From Pyrenophora tritici-repentis (lineage: Eukaryota; Ascomycota; Dothideomycetes; Pleosporales; Pleosporaceae), in contig NC_089392.1 of assembly GCF_003171515.1 (NCBI RefSeq), forward strand, positions 2,604,001-2,668,000: a DNA stretch of 64,000 nt, in the 5' to 3' direction. Positions 53,974 through 64,000 of the stretch are shown here, piece by piece (the first letter of the stretch is position 1; the number at the start of each line of letters is the position of its first letter). The translations under genes and the position numbers were made by a program. The notes beneath the pieces are model-generated. The model was given only the letters and a program-made list of their open reading frames with translations. It ran no database searches and was not told where the DNA came from.

Positions 53974-56284
53974 GCTTCCCAACCTTCGGCTGTCTGTCTG
54001 TCTGGTTCGAAGTTTGATGTCCTCGACGTGTTCTATTATTATTATCGCATAAAAGAAAAGAAGGCGTAAAGTACGCTTCTCTCTTCCTCGATATACTTTT
54101 CTTTGCTTCTTTTCGAATGCGCGCTATGAAGGGGATTAGGCATGGCGAGGAATGGATTGTAAGATAAGATACCCAGCGCTGGCGTTTTTTACGGCGTTTT
54201 CTCTTTGGTTTGGTCTGGTTGGTTTCGATTACGCTTGCGCTGCATAAGCGAAAATCCCTTTTGTTGTTGTTCTTTGAGCGAGCGAGCTTGTCGTTAACTT
54301 TTTCGGTGTATTGCACACCGGGTTCCTTTGCGTGGTGATGGTAGTTGAATATGTGGGTTGTGAGCGGCAGAGTCAGGCACAGGACGATGCGAGTCTTGGT
54401 AATGACATGTTTAATGGTATTCGAGCTTTATTGTGTCTTTGGTCTTTTGATTGTGGGAATGCTGGGCATGTTTGCCGTGTGAGGTGAGGTGAGATGAGAT
54501 GAGATGAAGTGGTAATGCCGCATAACGGCTGGATGTGCAGTAAAGAGATGGGGGAAGAACAATGACGGCCCACCGTCTCTGTGTTTCCGTCTTTATACAC
54601 CAGACCCCCACGCCGAGATGCCAATTCGATTCCGACACTCTTAGCCGCACCACCCAAACTTTTCAAATCAACAGACCTGCTTTCTGCCTCGTCGCTGCCA
54701 TGAGGTATACATGCAATGTGCCAACGTCATGGCGACATGGCAACAACGTAACCCAAGAATCAGGGTCCTCGACATCGCATACAATCTTCCGTCTTCTCGC
54801 AAACAGGAAAACGAGGCTGCCACGCCTACACCCAACTTCTCCGCCTTCTCCGCCAACCTTCTCCACATCCACCATGATGCTCGCATGAGGCATTTATCAC
54901 CTTTGGTACCTTTCCCACATCCCCAGTCTCACCCACTATTCCACGTTGCCCCCATTCCACACAACGGCATCTTCCGTCCCTCACACGGGAATAAACTTTG
55001 CAGCACCCGCTACACGACATTTCCGGCCCAAGTCGGTGAATATAATTCCAAAAATGGAGCGGCAGTGCGGAAACAAGCTTTAGTTGCGGCTGTGCTTGTG
55101 GTTCCGGTTCCTGACTAGGTTACATTGGGATGGGACAAGACTACACACTAGTCAAATGGTAATGGAAGAGTGCATGGTGAAACACGTGATCGGCGTGCGA
55201 AAGGGAAGCAGGAAGATACGTTCCGTGAGGCTGAACCCTGTGATGAAATTCCTTTTTCCGCGGAGCTAGAGCGTGCTAGAGCGCGCTAGAGAGGGTGCTG
55301 GAACCGCGCTGGGGGACCGGCCGCTGGGGTTTTTGGTTGCCGCTTGGTGTGGTGAAGCTGCTGGTGTCAGGGTCTGAGGGGCGTGGTCGTGGGTACATGC
55401 TTGGAGGTTTGGTGTATGGAACATTCGGGAGTGCTTAGTGGCGTCGTGGGCAAGATGGATATTTGGATTTGGGCGTGCTGGTGGCGGTCATGGGATTTGC
55501 GATGGGGGCTTGGCGAGAGTGGTGGTTAGTGGAGGCTTGTTCTGTGTAAGATGGGCATTGGGAGAGGGTTCTTGGCGGTCGGCTGGGTGCGTAAGGTTGG
55601 TAAGTCAGTGGTTAGTGGTTGGCAAGGTAGCATGCTAAGGTTGTACTCGGATTGTATGGTTGAGAGGGTTTTGGGACAGGTTGTGTGTGGGTGGTGAGGT
55701 AGTTAGGGATAGTCATGTTTGTTCGAGAGCATCTTCGTGAGTGAATGTGTCTTTTTGGGAAGACAATAGTGTTATTGTGGTGTGATTGGGATCGATGTAT
55801 ACCATCATGAATCTATGGAACTACATAATGATGAGTTGGAAAGGTCAAAATCGGCGATCCGCAGAAATGAGGTGACGTAGATTTAGGATGTGATGGTTGA
55901 CTTCGCTAGGTAACCAAACAAATCTGTTGAGACTGTGCATTGAGGGTAGACTAAGCGGGGCAGAATTCTGCTTCTGCTTCTGATTCAATGGTGATTGAGC
56001 TGTGCCTGAGCCAGAGTGTTGGGTCAGAGTATCAGTGAGAGGTTACGTGTCGCAGAAGTGCGGATACTGTTGTAAGGTGTCATTTCTACTGAGGCTACCC
56101 GGCAAGTTCCGTTCTTGTACGTTGTATAAACCTTTGAGATGGTCTCTATCATTTTGGCATCCATCTTCTCCAGAGCACCACACCACCACACTCTTTTGAA
56201 TACTTCAACACATCACCAATTGGCAACTTTGCAAAGCCAACCCCCCCAGAAATACCAAAGTAAAATCCAGCACATCACCACAAA
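53974..56284. other. Gene-free interval
   Basis: About 2.3 kb. It has a GTGAG/GATGA pentanucleotide run at about 54479-54505 and a TCTG run at 53989-54002. At 55260-55300 there are repeats of GCTAGAGCG-like words, and G/T-rich low-complexity sequence covers 55300-55740. No gene is supported; overlapping frames at 54373-55118 occur on both strands without motifs. Confidence 0.5.
56125..56130 (+). promoter_or_regulatory. TATA box of the BTB gene
   Basis: TATAAA 155 bp before the start codon at 56285, followed by C/A-rich leader sequence. Confidence 0.4.
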
Positions 56285-57499
56285 ATGGAACGAGCAAACT
56301 ACTCCGACATCCCAAGGTCCGTCTTCCCCCACTGTCCCCATTCACTCCACACCACTAACCCACCGCAGCTTCCAAAACGACCTCATAACCATCCGACTGG
56401 GCAAAGCCCCCCACCAAACTGACATCCACATCTCGGAACAAACGCTCCGAAAATCCTCCCTCTACCTCAACCGCGCCCTCAACAAACTCGCCACCCAATC
56501 CACCCACCGCACAATCACCCTCTCCGAGATCCATGCCACAGAATTCTACATCTACTACCAATGGCTCCTCACCGGTAAACTGCACACGCGGAAACCCAGC
56601 GCGGGCTGCGAAATCAGAACACTAGTCATGGTGTGCTCACTGGGCCACCTACTCGTCGATACTGATTTCCTGGACACGGTGCATGATGCGATTATCCAGT
56701 TCTCCACCGAGGATCACCCGGGTACGCTGGAGGGCTTCATACTCGCTGGTACGGCGCTGTACGATTGTATTCCGGGGTTTGCGAGCAAGGCGAATCCGTT
56801 TATCGATGTTGTGGTTGAGCTGATTTGGAAGATGGAGCTTAGCATGTCGAGCATACGGAGGGTGATTCGAGAGGCGTTTGAAGGGTACGAGGTGGGGCTT
56901 GGGGAGCGGGGAGACGGGTTCATCAGGGAGGTGTTTAGGGTTCTGGGGGGAGGAGTGCTTGGCGGGTGGGGAGTTGTTGGGGGAGAAGGTGAGAGGGTGG
57001 GAAGGGAGTTGCAGGTATCATCTTCATGGGGAGGAGAGGGAGTGCTATAGGATCAAGGCGAAGAGGTTCGTACAATTCTACCATGTGTTGATTGGATTTG
57101 GCTAACGCGTGTTGCAGATTACTTGAGGAAGCGGAAAAGTCGATGGAGACGGAGGTGGCAAAGGAAGTGTCGCAGCCTGAAGCGACAGAGTCGCCACAGG
57201 AAGCTCCACAAATGAAGGAGGAAGAAGACGCGAAAGAAGTGGAGGAGCCAAACGATGAAGTTGCCCCCGACGTTATCCCAGAGGCTAGCCATGTTGGACG
57301 ACAGGTAGCGAGGCAAAGTACACAACCTAAGGTGCCGCTTTTCAAGGGCGCCTCGGAGTTCGCGATGCGGTTCACCAAAGTTCTAGGTATTGCGGGCGGT
57401 TATAGCAGGAAGCGATCTGTCTCTAGCGGGTATGACTTTGATACTCGCAGAGACAGCGCAACCGGGACGGATATGAGTTATGACTTTCCTAAATTCTAG
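56285..57499 (+). CDS. BTB/POZ-domain protein
   Basis: My model has exons 56285-56316, 56369-56965, 57015-57065 and 57118-57499, 353 aa. The start MERANYSDIPSFQNDLITIRLG appears only after removing the first intron (52 bp). A BTB-like fold covers about residues 10-110: DLITIRLGKAP, DIHISEQTLRKSSLYLNRAL, ITLSEIHATEFYIYYQWLLTGKL. A helical region follows (LVMVCSLGHLLVDTDFLDTVHDAII), then an acidic Glu-rich tail (EEEDAKEVEEPNDEVAPDV). Fungal proteins of this type often act as Cul3 adaptors or are uncharacterised. The 56966-57014 intron uses a GTGGGG donor and is inferred from the need to change frame between VLGGGVLGG and ECYRIKAKR. Either this intron or an indel explains it. Confidence 0.72.
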
Positions 57500-60400
57500 A
57501 CTGTATCAGCTAGTAGAAATAGAAGAACCTGTTAAGATTTCACTTGGGGTTTCGGGGGGTTGCTTTGTGAAGCATGAAGTGGCGAAACTTCGTTAGCATT
57601 CGAGAAATTGATTGGTAAAACATTTCAAACTCCAAACTCTGCAGGCAATGCGGCACGCTCATGAACTTCTTATTTTAACCTTGACTACAGCTTTTTGCTA
57701 AGAACTGTTGATTAGAACCACGCGAATGTAGTTGTGAACTCGCATATCACGGGAAACATTTGCTCTGAGACATATTCCAGTCAAGCCACCTGCCCACCAG
57801 GGCTTGGACGGTAGTTTTAATCTGATTTGCTCCGCTCAACATCACACGGCAGTAAAGCTATGGGGCTGCTCTGATAACTTCTCTTGAAGCGTGAAGACCT
57901 TGCAGGCCCAGCCGCAGTCAACGATCACAAAAGCCCAGAGTCGCCAAGCATAATTCGAATGATTCGGACTTAAAAAGCCCACTGACGCATCAAGAAGCGC
58001 CTTACCGAAAAGGTCACCTATGGGAATTTACAATCCGAATGCGACTAGATGTATCTCAATGAGGATCTTTTCCACAGGGAGCGAAAGTAACCCCAACAGC
58101 ACGGAGCATCGGTGAACACCACCTCTTCTCCGTCGTCCCGCCCACTTAAGGTTCAGAGGGTCGCCAGATCTTGCCTGTTCTAGTATCGCGCCCAGATGCA
58201 ATGATCAGCGACAGCAGCGATAGATTTTTTCGAGTGCAACACCGGCTCGCAACCACGGCCGATCGTAATATGTACAGTACTCCGGGTAGCAGTCAATAAG
58301 ATGGGTGTTGCTAGCTTTCGTACGACAATATGATGATGCAAGAATGGAGTTGTTGAGCTTCTCATTTCTTGAGCGCAATACCTCTTACAACCCAGCATAC
58401 GCCATGAAGTGGATAGCGGTACCTGCTGCGGCGACAGGTTTGACCTTGAACCCGAGGAAGGAGCCACTGCGAAAATTCTGTAGACAACCGGACGTACTGT
58501 ATGTACGAGACAATTGCGGGCCTGAGAACAAATTACCGAAGCCGCGAGGCTGGTGGAGCTCACATACGCGGATGCGGGTTGTGGTACTAAGTATATCCTA
58601 CCATGTGAGAAAAAACGGATGCTTATTGTGGAACGGAAGAAGAGACTAGAAGACTTCTAGATGTGCTTCTTACTTCTTTGTACAAGCCAAGACAGTTGAA
58701 TGGGCGAGATATGACCTAGAGCTCTGCGCGGTAGAAGCCTGATGGTATGCTCTTCGTCCTAACGATTGGATTTTGCGAGCTCGAGGATTAAGGACTTGAA
58801 CAAATACTTTAGACACAAGAAAGGTTGTCTAGACTTGCTCTGATATACTCACTCTCCTTTCGTGGCGTATGCACAAACTCCGATCATACCGAAACCAAAA
58901 GCGGACGCTGTTTTGCATGCCGATGACGCCACATAATCTCCTTGCGTGCACAGGCTCATCTTTGTGCGGGTCGTCTCTTCAGTCCAAAAATGATCCACGT
59001 CTCCTGTTCTCTTAGCCCGGGGCCTTCCTTCTTCGGCCGGTGGAACACAGGCCTACTCGCTCCTCAGTCATGCCGCTGCGACAGACATATTGATCGATCC
59101 TACGCCTGTAGCCTTGCATTCTGGGGAGGAATCAACATCTGATTCATGAACGGATCGCAAAAGATACGGTGAGAATTTAGACTGACTCCGGCATGTTAAA
59201 TTAAGATTGGCGATGACGATACGAGGTCGATCGGATCCTTTGCGTCAGCCAGTCTAAGCCAAGTCTGGGTTAGCGCCACATTAGCGGCCAAAACGAGCTT
59301 CGTCCCTTGCTTATCGATAACCAAGTTTGTGAATATGTGTTCTGTCGCGCACCCACGATGTCAGCAACCCTGCACTCCGCGCATGCACATACAATGTCAC
59401 CTGTAACGGTCTTGTGACTCCCCTCAACTATAGCAAGTATTCTTTGTCGCGAAGAGTCTCAGGTGACTGCCTCTTTATGCTCCGCGACGGATGCTTGCTT
59501 CCTTTCTAACGTTGTTATTATGGATCGGCTCGTACTCGGGCATTAATTTTCTACCATCCGATCACTCGGCCTTTGTATGCGGCCCCATCGTCCGAAAGTG
59601 ACAAAATAATTTCCACCGACACATAGAAGAAGTTAGTACACTGCTTTTCCTTTACAGAGGATACCAAGTACTCTGACTTGCTCCAACGAAATCATCATGT
59701 ACTTCAGGTCTGCCTGGGCACATTCTGTTTATCTGGAATGAAGACCTTCAAGGTAGCTATGGCCAAACCCTAATACAGAAAAATTCAAAAAGCGCATTGT
59801 TCTAGAACATAGCCCGTAAGAGACGCTAAAGGGCTGTTAGTCTCTACCCGACACTAACTGACAGCTAGTCACTAGAAAATAATCACCAGAAAATTAAAAT
59901 TTCCAGGACATAGTATCCGCGCAAAGCCGAGGCTTCTCCACAGGCTGCCGATCTGATAGAGCGGCAGAAAACAGTAGAATTGTAACCAATTCCAAAAGCT
60001 TAGAATACGAGTATCTACAAGGTTCAACCTTACGGAGTGAAGTGGGCCTTTCGGTAACAGCAGAATACGCCTATCCTGGACATGAAAGTTTGTCAAGAAT
60101 ACCAGATCACACACAACTGTTGAATGATGGTTTATTCAATTGGATCCTGTTGATGAAGAGAGAGCATAATGAAGCCGTAGTAATCAAGCGAGAAATAGTA
60201 GAAAGAAGATAGTATCGTGTACCTCTTCCATTGTCTCGACCACACAAGCCACCCAGAACTACTATTCTCAACAATCATAAACAATGACGGCGACGTTTCA
60301 ACCTCGTAATCACAAGTCTACTGACGATCTCTGCTGTTATCATCTACCTAACTTTGTTCACTACCTTTGCTAACCAGGCGAACTTCCAGACCAATTCCTC

Positions 60401-61683
60401 TCATGGTTGCGTGCAGAACAATTAATGCCGTAGAAACATATGTATATTCCATGTTAGTGTGTATACGCCGAAGAATAGCATACGAATAGTTTTGTATAAT
60501 GGAAATGCTGCCCTCGGTGACCTGGAGATCCTGCTAGAAGTTTGATCAGGTAGCAGGGCGTATCAAAGCCACAGAAAAATAAGGGTTCCTGAAGACAGGG
60601 ATACCGCTCTCGAATTGAGAAACTTTCAATATCCCTCACACCCACAGGTAACTGTAGGAAAACCCAATGCGGATCGCAGGATCGTGAAAAGAAAATTCGC
60701 ATGATATGCAAATATTGCTAGATCGCAGCGCCTATTTTGTACCGAGGCTGTACTCTGACTCCTCAGTCGTGGAACAAGTCGATGGGGAGTGGGGCTAATA
60801 TCCTGGGGAAGCGCCTTGTTCAGTACCCCGCAATCCTGTCCACGCGGGTCTAACAGTGTCACCCCTGAGTGGCAGTATCGCCGACGTTAGGAACTCTGAC
60901 CAACGGCTTCTGGCTGATCATCGGCACATTTGAGATCCGCGATTCATTTCCCATGCGACCAAGAACAGGGAAGTACTACCCGTAGAAATCCGTCGGGACC
61001 AACGTGATCTTGTGGTCTCGGGGTTTATAGGAATTTGATGTCTTGACAGGTGGCAGGCCATACATCGTCCAAATGTACTGTCGCGCAGCTGCCTGGAGTT
61101 GCTTAGGGCAAGAATCCATTTCACAGTTCGCAATCTACTTTGCATTGAAAAAGTATACCGCATAACCGTCGAGGTAGGGGGGCAATGAGCATCCATTCGT
61201 CCGTAACATGCGCTACGCCCCAAGGCTTACTGCCTAGCACGCATTGCAGTAGGCGCCGGAAGCCATCTAACTATAGCCCAGCCCTGATGTGGTTATCCCC
61301 CCTGACTGTCAGGCTGGTTTGAAGGATTTGATAGGTCTGTGCCATCCTTTCCGTACACCACGTTCTAATCACGATGCTTTCCAAGCCTAGTTGTCCACAA
61401 AGAGGCAGATCTGCAATCCGGGAACTGGGGAGAATGCGGCTGCAGCATGGATACATCTGCGACCAAGGCAACATGGCGTTCAAAGTCGACTGTGCCCGAA
61501 ATTTGTATCACCTGGCCTTCCTCTACTTGCTCTTTGTCCGAGGTTTGTCGTCGAGAAGAGCGTTTCTGGCTTGTGACACACGATATCTCCTTGAACTTAA
61601 GTATCGTACCTTGCAGGACGATTGATGGTGTAGTCACAACATCCAGACACTCACTTTGCGGCACAAGCTGAGCCACGTTCATC
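57500..61683. other. 4.2-kb interval without a supportable gene
   Basis: The largest host-gene-free stretch outside the AT-rich island. Frames are short on both strands. On the minus strand at 60918-61223 adjacent frames give protein-like runs interrupted by stops (for example PPVKTSNSYKPRDHKITLVP), which may be a decayed gene, but I cannot name a family. The right end must hold the promoter of the carboxylesterase. Confidence 0.4.
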
Positions 61684-63419
61684 ATGAAGATCTCAACAGT
61701 TCTCGCATTTCTTCCCTTGGTCTTTGCAGCCCCGGCATCTCACGAGAAGCGCGCAAACCCCGTCGTTGTCGCTCCTCTACCTCAGGCCACTGTCACCGGA
61801 ACGAACCTCTTGAATGTCGAATCGTTCAAGGGCATCCCGTATGCCCAACCCCCAGTGAACCAGCTGAGACTCAAACCACCGCAACCTCTAACATCCCCAC
61901 TCGGAAAGGTGGACGGTACCGGAATTCCCAAAGCGTGTCCGCAGTTCTTCTTCAGCATTGACCAAGCCAACATTCCGACCAATGTACTTGGAACTATACT
62001 CAACCTTCCTCTCTTCCAGACAGTCACCAATGCTGGGGAAGACTGTCTTACCATCAATGTACAACGTCCCGCTGGAACCAAAGCCGATGCCAAGCTTCCG
62101 GTTCTTTTCTGGATCTTTGGCGGTGGTTTTGAACTCGGCTCAACTGCCATGTACGACGGAACCAGTCTAGTTGCCGAATCAGTCGCCCAAGGAAAGCCTA
62201 TCATTTTCGTAGCTGTCAACTACCGCGTCGGAGGGTTCGGATTTATGCCCGGAAAGGAAGTACTGGCGGACGGTTCTGCCAATCTGGGACTTCTTGACCA
62301 AAGGCTGGGCTTGCAATGGGTTGCAGACAACATTGCTGCATTTGGAGGCGATCCATCCAAAGTCACTATCTGGGGTGAGAGTGCCGGTGCTATCTCTGTC
62401 ATGGACCAGATGATGTTGTACGATGGCGACAACACCTACAAAGGAAAGCCATTGTTCCGAGCTGGAATCATGAACTCGGGTAGCGTCGTCCCAGCTGATC
62501 CTGTGGACTGCCCCAAGGGCCAAGCTATCTACGATAGGGTATGTTCTTATCCGCTAATCGCCATCCACATATACTAACATAACCTCAGGTTGTTGAGGCA
62601 GCTGGCTGCTCCGGTGCCTCTGACACTCTAGTCTGTCTCCGAACTGTCCCCTACACCAAATTCCTCAATGCTGCAAACACAGTCCCGGGACTTCTGTCTT
62701 ACTTCACAGTCAATCTATCCTACTTGCCGCGTCCTGATGGCAAAATCCTCACCGCATCACCTGACGCACTAGCCAAGGCCGGAAAATTCGCCAAGGTCCC
62801 CTTCATCGTCGGTAACCAAGAAGACGAAGGCACCCTCTTCGGTCTCTTCACCGCAAACCTCACTACTACCAGCGAAGTCAATTCATATCTCTCGACAGTC
62901 TTCTTCAACAATGCCTCGCCGGCTCAAGTGAGCACACTCGTCAATAGCTACCAGACCGTCACCGAAGACGGCTCGCCTTTCCGCACTGGTATCTTCAATA
63001 GCTGGTACCCACAGTTCAAGCGCATATCGGCCATTCTCGGTGACGTCACGTTCACCCTGACTCGTCGTATCTTCCTCAACGTCGCAACCCAGGCCCATCC
63101 TGATGTCCCCTCATGGTCCTATCTCGCTACGTACAACTACGGCACTCCTATCCTTGGCACCTTCCATGCTTCGGATATATTGCAAGTATTCTTTGGTGTT
63201 CTGCCGAACAATGCCGCAAGGACGATCAGAGGATATTATTTCTCGTTCGTCTACAACATGGATCCGAATGTGGGCAGTGGGCTGATGAACTGGCCGAAGT
63301 GGAGTGAAGGCAAGAAATTGGTCAATTTTGGGGCCAACTCGAACAGTTATCTGGATGATGACTTCAGATCAGATACTTATGACTTCTTAAGCAATAATGT
63401 GGCAAGTCTGAGGGTTTAA
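61684..63419 (+). CDS. Secreted type-B carboxylesterase / lipase
   Basis: Two exons, 61684-62538 and 62589-63419, encode 561 aa, the usual size for the family. Residues 1-16 are a signal peptide ([16 protein letters not shown]), with a KR site at about 22-23. The alpha/beta-hydrolase COesterase fold shows the [10 protein letters not shown] block, [11 protein letters not shown], the oxyanion-hole FGGGFELG (145-152) and the nucleophile elbow GESAG with Ser233. The acidic residue lies in [10 protein letters not shown] and the histidine in [10 protein letters not shown]. The family hydrolyses carboxylic esters, and fungal secreted members include Candida rugosa-type lipases. Ser-x-Ala-Gly rather than a wider lid cannot separate lipase from esterase here. 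The 50-bp intron is canonical. Confidence 0.93.
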
Positions 63420-63554
63420 ATAGCTAGGCATGAAATACATGTTTAATTTTTCAATCTGCCCTTTGTTCATCTTTTGAGATATGGAATGCTTGACGGTAAT
63501 TTTGATATGGCTACGTGAACTGTTGCTACTCTTACTACCTACACATCTCCCAGG

Positions 63555-63776
63555 CTTGGACTTGGAGTCGAGGGTGGCTGTGAAAGTGGTGTACCAAGAA
63601 CTTCAAACAGATCGGGAAATCCAGATGGAGATGATTATGATGCGGTGCGTGCTGCCTGTCTCCCTGGGAAACTTGGACGTGAGGGTGGCCATGAGCGTGG
63701 TGTACCAGGTACTTCGGCTAACAAATCTGAAGATGAATCCGGAGATGCCGACAATGCTGCTGGTACTGCCTTTGTC
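63555..63776. repeat. 111-bp imperfect tandem duplication
   Basis: Units 63555-63665 and 63666-63776 align with a constant 111-bp offset. For instance, GAGGGTGG occurs at 63570 and 63681, and GTACC at 63591 and 63702. The offset is 37 codons, so the duplication is in frame in whichever strand is coding. Confidence 0.8.
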
Positions 63777-64000
63777 GCTAGAGAGTTGGATTCGAGATTT
63801 TGGATGCCACTTTCCCTAGTTTGGAGATCAGAGGGGTCTGTCCCATAGGGGTCCAAAACAGCGATCCTACTATCCCCAGCTTGGGTTTCATCTTCGAGTG
63901 GCTGCTGCATATCCCCTCGTTCTTCCATAGCAAACTTCTGCTCAATTATATCGATATATTCTTCTTTCGAGTGCGCTTCGGCGAAAGCATGCACCTCAAT
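63635..64000 (-). CDS. Possible partial gene running off the right edge
   Basis: A minus-strand frame is open from the window edge to a stop at 63635. It reads as an acidic, helical start (FAEAHSKEEYIDIIEQKFAMEER) followed by a Ser/Pro-rich part. The true start lies outside the window. The 111-bp duplication continues beyond this stop in another frame, so an intron or frameshift could extend the gene. No family is recognised and the call is weak. Confidence 0.35.
   Translation of the reverse strand: MEVHAFAEAHSKEEYIDIIEQKFAMEERGDMQQPLEDETQAGDSRIAVLDPYGTDPSDLQTRESGIQNLESNSLATKAVPAALSASPDSSSDLLAEVPGTPRSWPPSRPSFPGRQAARTAS

Noticed and set aside
1..64000. tRNA, rRNA or CRISPR features
   Set aside because: No cloverleaf with a GGTTCRA-type T loop and internal promoter boxes, no rRNA core sequence and no regularly spaced identical repeats were found by eye.

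Overview
This window reads as nuclear DNA of a filamentous ascomycete (Pezizomycotina). Genes are dense and on both strands, most are interrupted by GT-AG introns of about 50-90 bp, and the recognisable proteins are typical fungal ones: copper-fist regulator, SUN cell-wall protein, Anp1- and Ktr-type Golgi mannosyltransferases, Bzz1 with a C1 domain, Dbp5, Taf14, Yrb1 and Hcs1. A dothideomycete, probably Pleosporales, is my best guess, but that is inference from protein character and not from a search. No tRNA, rRNA, CRISPR array, operon or prokaryotic signal was seen. Exon joins were built by hand from splice signals and reading frame; each stated join gives an intact frame.

Layout. 1-19 kb is an ordinary gene-rich block: copper-fist transcription factor, SUN protein, Bzz1 and Dbp5 (divergent pair), a DUF202 membrane protein, Anp1, and two conserved-looking proteins of unknown function. 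19-28.8 kb is an AT-rich accessory island without host genes. It holds a solo LTR with a perfect target-site duplication, a decayed tandem repeat of about 190 bp, a strongly one-sided CTAAAA motif excess, and a Ty1/copia element with identical LTRs. The element's 1025-aa ORF keeps reverse transcriptase and RNase H but lacks a visible protease and integrase core.

28.8-45.5 kb is again gene-rich: Taf14 (YEATS plus ET domain), Yrb1/RanBP1, a 744-aa membrane-anchored protein, a Ktr/Kre2 mannosyltransferase, a DUF4604 protein and several small unknown or membrane proteins. At 45.6-46.5 kb sits a 5'-truncated LINE (RNase H end, TAA tail, 17-bp target-site duplication). 47-57.5 kb carries the Hcs1/IGHMBP2-type helicase, a long disordered coiled-coil protein and a BTB-domain protein. 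57.5-61.7 kb is a 4.2-kb stretch with no supportable gene, followed by a secreted carboxylesterase and a partial low-complexity frame with a 111-bp duplication running off the right edge.

Functionally the host genes are mostly housekeeping: mRNA export and nuclear transport (Dbp5, Yrb1), transcription and chromatin (Taf14, copper fist), actin and endocytosis (Bzz1), wall and glycosylation (SUN, Anp1, Ktr), and DNA maintenance (Hcs1). There is no sign of a secondary-metabolite cluster. The unusual biology is in the 19-28 kb island and the two retroelements.
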